Source of the DNA: Christensenellaceae bacterium OttesenSCG-928-K19
Lineage (GTDB): Bacteria > Bacillota > Clostridia > Christensenellales > Christensenellaceae
Length of the DNA stretch: 64,000 nucleotides
Direction: 5' to 3'
NCBI GenBank assembly: GCA_030266015.1
Contig: JAJDHD010000002.1
Location: 1 to 64,000, forward strand
Shown here: piece by piece, positions 37,001 through 45,772 of the stretch
How the letters are laid out: each line of letters starts with the position of its first letter
Position numbering within the stretch: the first letter of the stretch is position 1
Translations under genes and position numbers: made by a program
Notes under the pieces: generated by a model
What the model was told of the DNA's origin: nothing
The model's input: only the letters and a program-made list of their open reading frames with translations
Database searches by the model: none

Positions 37001-40000
37001 ACCTGTGATCCGCCACTGCCGAAGTATGGGTCGGCCGCGCCATTGTTGTTGCCGCCGCTGCCGATGCCTGCACCGCCGATCTGGCCATTGCCTGTGCCGT
37101 TATTGCTGCCGCCTGTGGCATGGATTGTTCCGCCGGTGATAGAAAGGGTGGAGAGGCCGCCCGGCACTGTGCTGCCAGTACTGCCGCCACCGCCAATACC
37201 CGCGCCAAAGCCGCCGCCCGTGGCGCGTACGGTGCCGCTGGTGGAAAGAATAACCGGAACACTGCCTTGTGCGCTGCTGCCACCAATACCCGCGCCGCCG
37301 CCGTGGCCGCTGTCCATATTGCTGCCGCCCTGCGCTGTTACACCGCCGCCGGAGATTGTGATTTTATGCGCGGTATCATCGGAATCATACACGCCGCCGA
37401 TACCGGGAGAACCGCCCATTCCATACGCGTTCACCGTGCCGCCCGAAATTGTGATTAATCCCGGCTTACCCGATTGCGATGCGTTTGCCGCGTTGTAACC
37501 GCCGCCAATGCCCGCGCCATGTAGTGGGGCAGGGGTGCTTGTCCTGCCGCCATATGCGTTCACAGTGCCGCTTGTGCTGATGGAGATGGTGGTGGCGCTG
37601 CCCGCGGGGGTGCTGCTGTTATTGCTGCCGCCGCCGCCCAGCCCTGCGCTATAGCCGCCGCCATATGCTGTCACGTTTGCGTTGCCGCTGATGGAAATGG
37701 GTACACTGCTTTGGCCTGTGTTGCCGCCAATGCCCGCGCCACCAGCAACAGAAGTGGTAACAGCATTGCCGCCAGTCGCCTCTACCTTGCCGCCCGAAAT
37801 TGTGATTTTGTGCGCGGTGTCGTCATTGTTATAATATCCGCCGATGCCCGCGGATGCGTTAATTCCCATTGCTGTCACTTCGCCGCCCGAAATGGTAATA
37901 AGTCCGGGTGCGCCCGATTGTGCCGGGTATTGTAAGTTATAGCCACCGCCAATGCCCGTGCCGCCGTTGCTCAACGCACTGCCGCCCGTGGCCGTCACTT
38001 CGCCGCCGGAGATGGTAATTTGCGTGCCGCCTCCGGCAGGGATGTTATTTGCCGTGCCGCCGCCGCCAATGCCCGCGCCGCCGCCCGAGCCTGTGGCAAT
38101 CACCGTGCCGCCTTTTATTTCAATGGCAGTCGCATCCTGCCCGTTGCTGCCGCCGATGCCCGCGCCGCCGGTTTGGCCGGTTGCCGCGTAAGCCGTCACC
38201 TCTACGGCGTCGCTTGAGTTTGCGCCGATGGTGATTTTGCCGGCGGTGTCGCTGCTACCGCCGATGCTGGCGCTAAAGCCGCCGCCGGTTGCCTCCACGG
38301 TCGCACCGTCTTTAATCGTGATTAAGCCGGGCTTGCCGATAGTGAGGCTGGAGTTGCTTTGCTGCCCGCCGCCAATGCCGGTGGCATATCTCGCGGTCGC
38401 GGCCACTTTTGTGTTTGCGCCGCTGATGGTAAGGGAGGTGCTGTCGCCGCCCGTGCCGGAGACGATCTGCCCGCCGCCGATTCCCGCGCCGCATGTGCCC
38501 GCGGTTGCCGTTACCGTGCCGCCTGTTATGCTGATGGCACCGCCATTTTGGCCTTGCCCGCCGCCAATACCCGCGCCGCCCACGCCACCTGTTGCGGTTA
38601 GCGTTGGAGTGGCGTTTGCTGCTGTAATCGTAACGGCACTGTTGTTTGTGCCATCGTAAGATACATCCACACCCGCAAAGCTGTCGCCCGCCTTCAGGCT
38701 GTTGGCGCCTTGCAGCTCCAGAATTGCGCTTGCAGCGTCCGTGTCGGTTTGTATAATAAATGCCGGATCGTTTGTTGTACGTGCAATGTCAATATTGCGG
38801 ATCATTGTTTTCACGGCATAGGTTGCGCCTGTATTCCTCACGAAAATACCGTGGTCGATGCTGTCTGTGCCGCCATCACGCCGGTTGGTATCGATAATGC
38901 GGATGGGGTCCATGGTGCCCGAAAAACTGACATTGCGTGCCACTTCTTCAGGAGAGCCAAATCGTACCTTCAGTTTGCCGGAGTTCAGGTCGTCCGGCTC
39001 TATGATAATGTCACCTTCCGCAATATCGTAATAATACTGGGGTGGGACACTTTCCCAATATACATAGTTGATGCCGGTGTCGTATACGCGTGCCCGGCCC
39101 TCGTCCTTTGCACCCACAGTTACCTGCCGTGTGGCGCTGCCGTCCAGCCGCATCTCGGGAAGCCACAGCACCGCGCCCCAAGCTATCCCGTCACTGCCCT
39201 GGAAGCTGCTGCCATGCTCCTGACCGGCAGTGCTTACGGTGCGCGCGTTGTATCCGCCCAGGCTTATGCCGGTGTAAACGGCCTGTACATCCATATCAAG
39301 CAGAGAATCGCCACCAGGCCCCGCAAACCCGTCTACTGTGGCGGGCACAACAACCGGATAGACGTTTTTGCCATTGCCATCTGTTGCCTGCATGTTTTTG
39401 TCGTTTTTGGGCCATACACTGCCGCCCGTGATGGTGAGTGAGCCACCGTTGCCGCCGCCTGTGCCGATGTCCTGGTTGCCGCTTGCCGTCACAAAGCCGC
39501 TGGAAATAGCAATTACACCAGCACCGCCACTGCTGCCGCCGCCAATACCCGCGCTGCTTGTGCCGCCTGTCGCTGTGACAATACCGCCACTGATGGTGAT
39601 TGTGCCGCCTGCTGCGCCACGTCCGCCACCAATGCCCGCGCCGCTTGGGCTGCCCGTGGCAATGACCGTGCCGTTTGTAATGACGATGTTGCCGCCAGAG
39701 CCGCCAGAGCCGCCACCGATGCCCGCACCTGTGCTGCTGCCGCCTGTCGCCGTTACAGTGCCACCGTTTATTGTGATGGCATTACCACCGGTGCCGCTCT
39801 CGCCGCCGCCAATGCCTGCGCCGCTTGAGCCGCCAGAGGCGGTTACCGTGCCGTTATTTATTGTGATTTTACCAGCGCTTCCAGTACTATTGCCGCCAAT
39901 GCCCGCGCCGCGTCCACTGGCAGACGCAGTCAACACACCGCTACCACCGTTTATAGAGAGCTCACAATCGCTTGGCACATTGAGGGCTGCATTGACACCC

Positions 40001-43000
40001 GAGGAAACGAGTGAGGCAGTGCTGCCGATGGAAAGCAGTACGTTTGCGCCATCCACAAGGCCAAGCGGGTTTCCGCTTGTAGGATTAAATGCGGTTTGAT
40101 CCAGCATAAGCTGGACAGGGGCGGTCATATCTGTACCGTTTACTGTAACCGTTATGGAACGTGATGTTACAGGAGCCTGCTCAATCAGCCGGATCAAATA
40201 ATGGTTGGCGACATCTTCTTTCACAACCCCGCCAATCAAAATCTCCAGCGTTTTTGCCGTGCCTTGCTTTTGACGGATGAGTATATTTTTCCCGTTAACG
40301 CTGTCGTCGATATGAATGGGGAGTTCAGGGGGCCAATAGAGCATGTTTTCCGGGGGATCTTCGTCAAAATCCGGATTCCCGCCGGGATCGGGAACACCCC
40401 GCACCACATCCGCGCGCGCGGTAGCGTTTACGCCTGTTATTGTAATATTCGAATAATATGTCGCATCAGGGTCGTCGGTCGCTTCCAGCCAGAGATATGC
40501 CACGGCGCTCTCGTCCAAAGAGGTTCCATCCAGGGGAGAGGCAGCGGTATAGGCAATGTAGGTGTAGGACTCTTGGCGCACAGCAACCTGTTTGCCGCCC
40601 GAAACATCGCCGCCAAGGTTGCCTTTTTTACGCACGGTCACGCGCATTGCCGGGTCGCCGTTTGCTCCTATAGGATTGGAGATCATGCTGTCGGCTTCAT
40701 TCGGGCCGCTGCGTGTGGGCCACACATTGCCGCCTGTAATGGTGGTGACAGCTCCGGCATTTGTGCCGCCGATATCCATGCTGCTGCCGCCGCCCGTAGC
40801 GACGATAAAGCCGCTTTGTATAGAGATGCCGTTTACAGACCCGCCTGCACCAGCGCCAATGCCCGCGCCGGTTGTGCTGGTGGCGGTTACTTTTGTGTTG
40901 TCAGCCACATTGATGTTGATGGTTTTATCGCCCGCGCCCAGACTGTTTGCGCCTCCGCCAATGCCCGCACCACTGTTTCCTGTTGCGGTGATCTCCGCAG
41001 AGCCAAGAATATTGATTGCGCCCCAAGAGCCGTTTGCACCACTGCCAATTGCCGCACCGTCCGCGCTGTTTGTTACAGAAAGGGAGCCGGATGGAAGGTC
41101 AATGGTAATACCTTGTACCATGCCACTCTGTCCGCTGCCAATTGCCGCGCCGCTGCCGTTACTTATTGCTATTAAGCTACCACCTGTTATGGAGATATCC
41201 CCGCAGGTCTGGCCGCTGCCGCCGCCAATGCCAGCGCCGTTGCCGTTGCCAGTGGCTGTTACAGTACCGCCAAGGATTGTCACATTGCCAGAGGTGGTGG
41301 GGTTGCCGCCGCCATCTGTGCCAACAAGGCCGCCGCCGATACCCGCGCCGCCGCCGTTTCCAGTCGCAGTTATTTTGCCGGATACGATAGTGATGTCACC
41401 ACTTGTAAGTCCGCTGCTGCCGCCAATACCCGCGCTATCCGCCCCGCCGGTAGCAGACAACTCACCGCCGCGGCTGTTTAGGTTGCTTATGGTGAGCGCG
41501 CCGTTCTCCGGTACACGGATGGCCGCGCCTGCTGTGGAAGCAAGCGTAATGTCCTTAAAAAGCATCAGGTTGATATTGGACTTGCTGCCCTCGTCCAATG
41601 CTGTGGCAAAGTTAAACGATGGACCAGCACTGGTTACATTTAATCCCTCCACATGCAGGTTGACAGGGATGTCTGTTTTGGAAGTTACCAGCAAGTTGTT
41701 GCTGGTTGCTGTATTACGGTAATTTGACTGGGTGATTACAATGGTTTTACTGCGGTCTATTCCCAGCAAAGAGGGGAATGCGCCGGGGTCAAGTCCGGGC
41801 TGTTCTGCCTTCAGTGTGCCGTCATCATTCTCTATTATTGTGATATTACCCGCAGCCAAGTCAAATTCATATTCATACCAAAACACTTCATTAACAGGTG
41901 GGATTTCCGTTGTGTCATGGCCGGTATCCTTCACAAAAGCCCGCCCGGTGCTGGTCGTGTTGGCAGGCAGGGTAATGCCACTGCCGGTTAATGAAATGCC
42001 AGTGTAATCGTCATCATACTTGGGTAACCAGATATAAGCGGCCATGTCTGCGCCGTTGTGTTCATTTCCAAGTTCGGTAACGGTATTTGCCGTATAATTA
42101 TTTGGAAGAGGATCGCCATTTGCATATACAGTCAGCGCTGCGTCGGTCAGCGTCTGCGTTATCCCATAGATAGATGTTTCTTTTGGGACATATACACAAT
42201 AGGCCTCTGTGTCATAAGTGCCGTCAGTGGGGTCGGTATATACGGGGTCGGTTTTGCCTTGCACCGGGTAAACGCTACCGCTTTTGATTTTAAGATTTAC
42301 AGCAGCAGCACCATTGCCGCTACCGATGTCGTTGTGATCTGCGCTGCCAGAGTTGGCCGTTACATAACCACCGTTGATTGTGATGGTGCCACCTGGGGCA
42401 TTATTACCGCCGCCGATGCCTGCCCCGCCACTACCGTCGGCTGTGGCCTGTACAACACTGTTCTCAATAGTGATGGAACTTAGGTTGTTGCCGTTGCCGC
42501 CACCAATGCCTGCGGCGCTGACGCTGCCAAATGCTGTAACATTGCTGTTTTGGATGGTAATAGACCCGCCGGAATTTGTATTGGTAGAATTACCAATACC
42601 CGCGCCACCTTGCTGGCCCCTTGAAATGACAGTAGTATTTTCAATAGTGAGTGTTCCGCAGGTTTGGCTCGTATTATATACGCTGTTGGAGCCAATGCCA
42701 GGTGCCATGAAACCGGTTGCGGTTAATGTTGCAGAACCTGTGGAGGTAATAAGTAAAGAACGCTTAGAACCGGAAGAACTGACGAAACTGGAAACGTCGA
42801 TTGCCGGCCATCCACCGCCAGAGCTTGAGGTACCGCTTAGTGTGCAATTTGTGCCATCTGTGAGTTGTATTGTAGCGTCAATATTATCGTTCCCAGACTT
42901 GTAGACATAAATGGAAGGCCGGTTGCCGCTTGTCAGTGTGCCAACCTGGGACATGGACACAGTGCCGGTGATAACAAGTGTGGATTCGTGTTCAAGGTAA

Positions 43001-43866
43001 AAGGCTCTGTAGCCATATGATCCGTTATATTGTCCGTCGGTCGCATTATTGCCCGTAATGGTGACGGTTTTACCAGCAAGTACGGTAATGATTCCGGTGC
43101 TTGCGTTATAGCTGTAGTTTAATGAAGCCGCACCTGTGGTCAACTGTGCGTCCGTTGCGGTGGAAAGGTTGACAAAGTCGCCATCAGTTATGCCATCAAG
43201 GATGGACATGGGCGCAATGCCCATAACCACGGCAACTTCCACTTGGGGGAGTGTGAGGCCGCTTGCCAGCGTGTAGCCTGTGGCTAATTTGGGGGTAAAC
43301 AAAAAGCTGCTGCCAATCGCATCTTTATTGTATTCTGCATCGCATACCCAGGATTCGACAGGGATGCTGATTGTTTCGCCTTTATCATTTGTGCCGGTGA
43401 GGAAAGAGGGGAAGGGGATATCCGCCTGCTCCGTGCCGCTTGGAATCTCCAGCCGGGCGCTTGTTTCGTCCAACATATCCAGAAATGAAATGGTAACAGG
43501 GGCCATTACGTCTGCCGTGTCGGTTGAGGGCGTGGAAGGCTGGGGCGTTCCTGTGGAGGAAGAGCCCTCGTTGCCTTCGGGCTTGTTGTTATCGTCGATT
43601 AAAGAGGGCGGCTCGCTGTCAGGGTCGGTTGTAGTGGACGGAGCAGCGTTTTCCTGCGCATTTCCACCTGTTTGTCCTGTGCTGTCATTGCTGCCAGATG
43701 ACGTGCCGTCTGTATTTTCTATGTTGCCGGTTTCGCCGACAGTTGCAGGGAAGATATTCCCCTGCGCCATTGTTTGTAAGGGTATCATTACAGAAAAAAT
43801 GATAACTAAAATGATTCCAACAAACCTGCTAGTAACCTTATATTTCTTTTTGCCGATCCTTCTCAT
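31081..43866 (-). CDS. giant secreted repeat protein / adhesin-like (4,261 residues)
   Basis: One uninterrupted frame. A signal peptide (about 1-35) and a Ser/Thr/Asn/Gly-rich linker (to ~120) precede six related super-blocks. Each has a beta-strand opening (NITII.., DKNTAVPYGVTV type), a run of short repeats centred on GAGIGGG with strand and T-A-T-G motifs (TINGGTVTATG), a closing SVWP/SVYP...VVVP piece, a xxIWLP segment and a closing (N)xVYWE motif. Approximate block limits: 43170, 41866, 40325, 39050, 35725, 33735 and 32200. The repeats predict stacked beta-helix. The C-terminus has an InlB-like repeat (YTLTYDADGG..., about 32010-31800), a small GSISPDGSVTVPAGNSQTF domain, a TGD motif, a membrane helix and RRRRHKEKETI. 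Strand-rich GC content is higher than in flanking genes. Surface adhesion or matrix role is an inference. Confidence 0.85.
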   Translation of the reverse strand: MRRIGKKKYKVTSRFVGIILVIIFSVMIPLQTMAQGNIFPATVGETGNIENTDGTSSGSNDSTGQTGGNAQENAAPSTTTDPDSEPPSLIDDNNKPEGNEGSSSTGTPQPSTPSTDTADVMAPVTISFLDMLDETSARLEIPSGTEQADIPFPSFLTGTNDKGETISIPVESWVCDAEYNKDAIGSSFLFTPKLATGYTLASGLTLPQVEVAVVMGIAPMSILDGITDGDFVNLSTATDAQLTTGAASLNYSYNASTGIITVLAGKTVTITGNNATDGQYNGSYGYRAFYLEHESTLVITGTVSMSQVGTLTSGNRPSIYVYKSGNDNIDATIQLTDGTNCTLSGTSSSGGGWPAIDVSSFVSSSGSKRSLLITSTGSATLTATGFMAPGIGSNSVYNTSQTCGTLTIENTTVISRGQQGGAGIGNSTNTNSGGSITIQNSNVTAFGSVSAAGIGGGNGNNLSSITIENSVVQATADGSGGAGIGGGNNAPGGTITINGGYVTANSGSADHNDIGSGNGAAAVNLKIKSGSVYPVQGKTDPVYTDPTDGTYDTEAYCVYVPKETSIYGITQTLTDAALTVYANGDPLPNNYTANTVTELGNEHNGADMAAYIWLPKYDDDYTGISLTGSGITLPANTTSTGRAFVKDTGHDTTEIPPVNEVFWYEYEFDLAAGNITIIENDDGTLKAEQPGLDPGAFPSLLGIDRSKTIVITQSNYRNTATSNNLLVTSKTDIPVNLHVEGLNVTSAGPSFNFATALDEGSKSNINLMLFKDITLASTAGAAIRVPENGALTISNLNSRGGELSATGGADSAGIGGSSGLTSGDITIVSGKITATGNGGGAGIGGGLVGTDGGGNPTTSGNVTILGGTVTATGNGNGAGIGGGSGQTCGDISITGGSLIAISNGSGAAIGSGQSGMVQGITIDLPSGSLSVTNSADGAAIGSGANGSWGAINILGSAEITATGNSGAGIGGGANSLGAGDKTININVADNTKVTATSTTGAGIGAGAGGSVNGISIQSGFIVATGGGSSMDIGGTNAGAVTTITGGNVWPTRSGPNEADSMISNPIGANGDPAMRVTVRKKGNLGGDVSGGKQVAVRQESYTYIAYTAASPLDGTSLDESAVAYLWLEATDDPDATYYSNITITGVNATARADVVRGVPDPGGNPDFDEDPPENMLYWPPELPIHIDDSVNGKNILIRQKQGTAKTLEILIGGVVKEDVANHYLIRLIEQAPVTSRSITVTVNGTDMTAPVQLMLDQTAFNPTSGNPLGLVDGANVLLSIGSTASLVSSGVNAALNVPSDCELSINGGSGVLTASASGRGAGIGGNSTGSAGKITINNGTVTASGGSSGAGIGGGESGTGGNAITINGGTVTATGGSSTGAGIGGGSGGSGGNIVITNGTVIATGSPSGAGIGGGRGAAGGTITISGGIVTATGGTSSAGIGGGSSGGAGVIAISSGFVTASGNQDIGTGGGNGGSLTITGGSVWPKNDKNMQATDGNGKNVYPVVVPATVDGFAGPGGDSLLDMDVQAVYTGISLGGYNARTVSTAGQEHGSSFQGSDGIAWGAVLWLPEMRLDGSATRQVTVGAKDEGRARVYDTGINYVYWESVPPQYYYDIAEGDIIIEPDDLNSGKLKVRFGSPEEVARNVSFSGTMDPIRIIDTNRRDGGTDSIDHGIFVRNTGATYAVKTMIRNIDIARTTNDPAFIIQTDTDAASAILELQGANSLKAGDSFAGVDVSYDGTNNSAVTITAANATPTLTATGGVGGAGIGGGQGQNGGAISITGGTVTATAGTCGAGIGGGQIVSGTGGDSTSLTISGANTKVAATARYATGIGGGQQSNSSLTIGKPGLITIKDGATVEATGGGFSASIGGSSDTAGKITIGANSSDAVEVTAYAATGQTGGAGIGGSNGQDATAIEIKGGTVIATGSGGGAGIGGGGTANNIPAGGGTQITISGGEVTATGGSALSNGGTGIGGGYNLQYPAQSGAPGLITISGGEVTAMGINASAGIGGYYNNDDTAHKITISGGKVEATGGNAVTTSVAGGAGIGGNTGQSSVPISISGNANVTAYGGGYSAGLGGGGSNNSSTPAGSATTISISTSGTVNAYGGRTSTPAPLHGAGIGGGYNAANASQSGKPGLITISGGTVNAYGMGGSPGIGGVYDSDDTAHKITISGGGVTAQGGSNMDSGHGGGAGIGGSSAQGSVPVILSTSGTVRATGGGFGAGIGGGGSTGSTVPGGLSTLSITGGTIHATGGSNNGTGNGQIGGAGIGSGGNNNGAADPYFGSGGSQVDISGNANVTATGYGAAPGIGGDCGTGSAFTVSGTSTRVTATGGGRYDGGAGIGGARGKVGYDIVTINTGTVTANGGGTGGAGIGGGGNGAAGASTASSIVIKAGTVTAAASTASSGAGIGGGTGSAGYSTVTISGGSVNATGGSTGGAGIGGGGGSAGGNAGASITINNAQITATGGGAGIGGGSATSGNQNGGSGYSAVVIGSTAASTVKATGGGAGIGGGAAAGSGTGGAGGTVTIAQSSTIIVAIGGGAGIGGGQSANGTGGSSGNVAISNGYVTANGGTGCADIGAANGGTSGTATITGGSVWAVNNNVKNAQNTAGTAVFSVVVPKYKDGTAVNLATGRTVTTQYNSGATTYSAITVNTNNQHNATGLTFPDAAHIWLPEGFIEGISGNGVNVSGITPAYSGWADVVTGTPLSGQNEVYWESPSIALYIDYGNIAISNPGGSGTNMMQVVQNDGTNPATTRKLKTGAKLVIMQENDPTTAGNSWNYGISVDGTNLTQRNITLKGGMYISRTGTTGAITLSNGANVQLTIDSLRNESVDPAYTTPAYVETKLLSGSGYAGISVPGGCTLTLNATNGTTDILSVAGGTNGAGIGGSNGNAGTVTINGGKINAQGGNYGAGIGGGTGGTGGTISVTAGNITTQGGVNAAGIGGGGNNAAIGGASGTIVINGTNTVVTATGNGYGAGIGGGGSNTAAGGAVSASGISIATGTVTGTGGTNGAGLGSGSSGSATAGSLGTAAITVNGGVVKGYGNGIGAGIGSGGSNASTGQTTGSIIINNGEVHGIASATGGHGAGIGGGRRNSHTVDINGGTVYGTAGGYGAGIGGGAYAAGGTITVDSSTVTATAATGAGIGGGGSDSTTAAGAGGSITITSNTVDSTSANGAGIGGGYNTSSGAGGAGGSITIPGATVRTKTNGQKSAGIGGGGSNTGTGGTGGAVTISTGGYVTASGGSNLAARDIGYGMGSTNGTPGTTKITGGSVYAETVDNATSNGTTPVYKVVVPAKKDAGTASALTPGFVIAINGNTTNYPVKTVTAGGEHGSSFKDSAWIWLPAGLYAKVNVGAVTNGWAEVVTGTPGVKENRVTWQDYDFKLDYGNIVITESGSQFLVTQTTTGGTVTRLYDKDEVILITQLDKNTAVPYGVTVNNAGDSSDPVLVKLKDVNVGGSIVSNNPAFALTSGSNVALTVEGSATLQSGANRAGIEVPTGNEITIAGGTISATGGTNSAGIGGGRSSANAGTINITSGTITAQGTTGAAGIGGGSGGNSGTVSISDSGTVNATGNGGGAGIGGGNGGNGESISIGGSGNVTANGTNGGAGIGGGSTGSSDSVTIDSTGKITANGANGGAGIGGGAGAGSNSITIKNGTVEANGSPNSAGIGGGSAGSSTTVTINGGTVTANGNGGGAGIGGGGAATAGNGGDVTITGGTVTATGGDNGGAGIGGAGGSTSGGSGGDIVISGSQTTVTATGNGGGTGIGGGTATPPANAGGSGTVTIDGATVNATGSGSAQDIGSADPDDATQGVLDVDGGATVNLLANGRTIDDGSSNYFISIGQGRINDTTGSELDGTYSTLKVNNGSYTLEAGYPLPYWKVDIVKSGVDVSLTSNITDPAIGKIAVWAIDKGGDADGNIAGFDPKADDSFAMPAPNNGFEVELTSFEDDEIYTLTYDADGGTPVPAPVEFTYEQRVALADAPTKDGYIFIGWEYLPSGTFYAAGDVVTMPAQDVSVLAHWLSEDDLQSLILYVINEYYTGQPEGVEAGINVNFSKFIKAEILGKEIRDGIDADIYEGSTVINLYESYLRALGNGDYTMFMYFTDMVIPVDFTVDIPEPVTMHTIRATAGTNGSISPDGSVTVPAGNSQTFYFYPDNGYKVSRVVVDNQEVQTNGSYYTFALVEADHTILVEFDKDDGSGNGNNGNGTDTGIGSNTGKGTNGRGGITGDEKLDLMVYIILAVAAANILLLIVRRRRHKEKETI
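37358..38420 (-). repeat. three tandem ~0.43-0.44 kb units inside the giant gene
   Basis: Marker segments encoding (S)DTAxKITI recur at about 37358, 37802 and 38231 (spacings 444 and 429 bases), and each is followed at matching distances by PGLITI, GxxNxxGG and GGGY-type segments. The copies have diverged, but their order of motifs is the same. This lies in the fourth and longest super-block and shows growth by in-frame duplication. Confidence 0.75.
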
Positions 43867-44254
43867 GCTTGGCCCCCAGTTTGATTTTATAATACAATTA
43901 CCCTGTAGATAAATTTATTGATTGCGAAATACACTAAATTATATGAATTTTACATTGAAAAAATCCATAATCGGATATTATTCCACAATACCTAAATACT
44001 ACAAAATTATACCACAAGAAAAGCGCTTTGTTAAGCAAAAAAATGCGGATTTTAGTAATAGGGCAGGTCAAGATAATAAATAATCTTATGCTTTTAATAT
44101 TTGGGTTGTATCTAAAAGCGCAAAGGCTTAGGGTGCATGTTAGTGCTTCTTTGATAAAAGCAGAGGTGTATGGGGTTGTGAATGTTTGGGCCAGAAAATG
44201 CCGTTTCAAAAAACAGGTTAACTACGATTTTAGTAAAAAAGAGAAAAAGAAAGC
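43867..44254. other. upstream region of the giant gene
   Basis: A 388-base A+T-rich interval between the giant gene and the second diguanylate cyclase gene, both on the minus strand. It holds one strong minus-strand promoter (44006-44034) and a leader of about 130 bases. No terminator for the cyclase gene and no convincing small gene was found. Confidence 0.6.
44006..44034 (-). promoter_or_regulatory. strong promoter of the giant surface protein gene
   Basis: On the minus strand TTAACA (44034-44029), 17 bases, then TATAAT (44011-44006), preceded by TGG, an extended -10. GGGGG lies a few bases before the ATG at 43866. Confidence 0.8.
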
Positions 44255-45772
44255 CTAGCCCTTATGGTACTGGATTTGGTTGCGCCCGCCCCTTTTGGCT
44301 TCGTAAAGCATCTGGTCGGAGCATTCCAGCCATCGCTCAATTTGGTCTTCCCGCTGGGCGGTAAGTGAGCAGCCGCCAATACTGACAGTTATGGGGATGT
44401 CTCCTGCACTGGTGGAGAAGGGCTGCACATTCACAGCGTTTAAAATGCGCTCGGCGGTTTCCATGCCGCCCTGCTTGTTTGTGCCTTCCACCAAGATGAC
44501 AAACTCCTCGCCACCATATCGGCAAAAAACATCTGTTTTTCGCAACACTTGGCTGCAAATACGGCACAAGGTTATCAAGACTTCATCTCCAATAATATGG
44601 CCGTAGGTATCATTAACCCTTTTGAAATGATCAATATCCAGCATAAGCAAGGTAAGGGGCTGGTTGTGCCGTGCGGAATGCAAAACACTATTTTTGGAGT
44701 ATTCGTCAAAATAGCGTCTATTCTTGATGCCGGTTAGCGCGTCTTTAGCCGCAAGTGAACTGAGTTTGTTCATTTGCTCACGGAATTCCGTTACCTCACG
44801 GATTAGGAATCCATCACCACAGTCACGGCTTATTGTGTCGCTTATTTGGAAAGAGGAAATGCGGTAATATTTGAATGCATCATCCGATTCCAGCTCGAAT
44901 TCCGCTTCTTCCAACCCAGCAAGCCCGTTTTGCCCAACAAGCTTTTCCAGCGAGAGCAAGGTGGGGGCCTGCGTATTACAAAATCTTTGGAAAAACTCCC
45001 GACCGGCCCGGTTTGCGTCCACGCAACTACCCCATCGATCAAACAATACATAAATTTCCCCGGTATGGGAGATCGCCTTGTTGCGCGCCGAGTGCAGGTA
45101 TTGATAAAAGATATTGGTGATGAATAATACGGGGATAAACATCAATAGGTATGCAGGGTGGATGCCTGCAAGATAGGGTGTAGCCATTTCCAACAGGCTG
45201 AAAAGCGACGGGAAAATGGAGATGGCAACGATGATCCAGATCAGTCGACGGTTGCGTTTTGCTGCGTTGCGGATTGTTAAAAAGGCATTAAGGATGACCA
45301 CGCCAACAAGGATATAAGAATAAATTGCCAGAGGGGCACTGAGCTTTCCGTAAACGAAAAAGAAGCCGAAGCTGTCGGCGCTTTTTTCCACAGATTCCAC
45401 AATCAGGTGATGGAAAGGGTTTGTGATGGCAAGCACCAAGACTAGCACAGGGACAATGAACAGCAAACGAAAATAAGTCCTTCGCTTTTCTGAAATTTTG
45501 CCAATCAAAAATACCATGGTGAGGGCAAAAGCTGTGTTGGAAAGTGTCATTGTGGCAACAAGGAGGGCGGTAAAACGTAACAGGGTATCGCTGTCTTGCA
45601 CAAAATAGCAGGTTACCAGCAACAGAACAGACACAAAAGTAATCGCGATAAAGATAAGGCAATAATTCAGCCCGGGTACCTTTTGCGATGTATATTTGAA
45701 ATAGCTACAAAACAACATGACCAATATAGCAAGGCCAACAGTAGCCAGCATGATGGTGAGTGTGTTATACAT
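44255..45772 (-). CDS. diguanylate cyclase with 7-helix membrane sensor and PAS-like domain
   Basis: A 505-residue c-di-GMP synthase. The N-terminus is a 7-helix membrane module of the type found on some histidine kinases (about residues 5-225). A PAS-like domain follows (about 235-330), then GGDEF with intact GGEEF at 420-424 and an RxxD inhibition site (R411, D414). The start at 45772 follows AAGGGGG by four bases. It lies upstream of the giant surface protein gene on the same strand but has its own promoter, and the two are separated by a 388-base gap. Confidence 0.92.
   Translation of the reverse strand: MYNTLTIMLATVGLAILVMLFCSYFKYTSQKVPGLNYCLIFIAITFVSVLLLVTCYFVQDSDTLLRFTALLVATMTLSNTAFALTMVFLIGKISEKRRTYFRLLFIVPVLVLVLAITNPFHHLIVESVEKSADSFGFFFVYGKLSAPLAIYSYILVGVVILNAFLTIRNAAKRNRRLIWIIVAISIFPSLFSLLEMATPYLAGIHPAYLLMFIPVLFITNIFYQYLHSARNKAISHTGEIYVLFDRWGSCVDANRAGREFFQRFCNTQAPTLLSLEKLVGQNGLAGLEEAEFELESDDAFKYYRISSFQISDTISRDCGDGFLIREVTEFREQMNKLSSLAAKDALTGIKNRRYFDEYSKNSVLHSARHNQPLTLLMLDIDHFKRVNDTYGHIIGDEVLITLCRICSQVLRKTDVFCRYGGEEFVILVEGTNKQGGMETAERILNAVNVQPFSTSAGDIPITVSIGGCSLTAQREDQIERWLECSDQMLYEAKRGGRNQIQYHKG

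Noticed and set aside
31081-43866. Regularly spaced short repeats that could suggest CRISPR or a satellite
   Set aside because: The repeats are coding, of unequal length, and keep one reading frame throughout; there are no unique equal-length spacers and no cas genes.
44115-44180. Plus-strand segment CGCAAAGGCTTAGGG with a later AGCAGAGG, resembling a c-di-GMP-I riboswitch
   Set aside because: The conserved CUAA and AGCCAGG-type segments do not match, and it lies on the strand opposite to both neighbouring genes.
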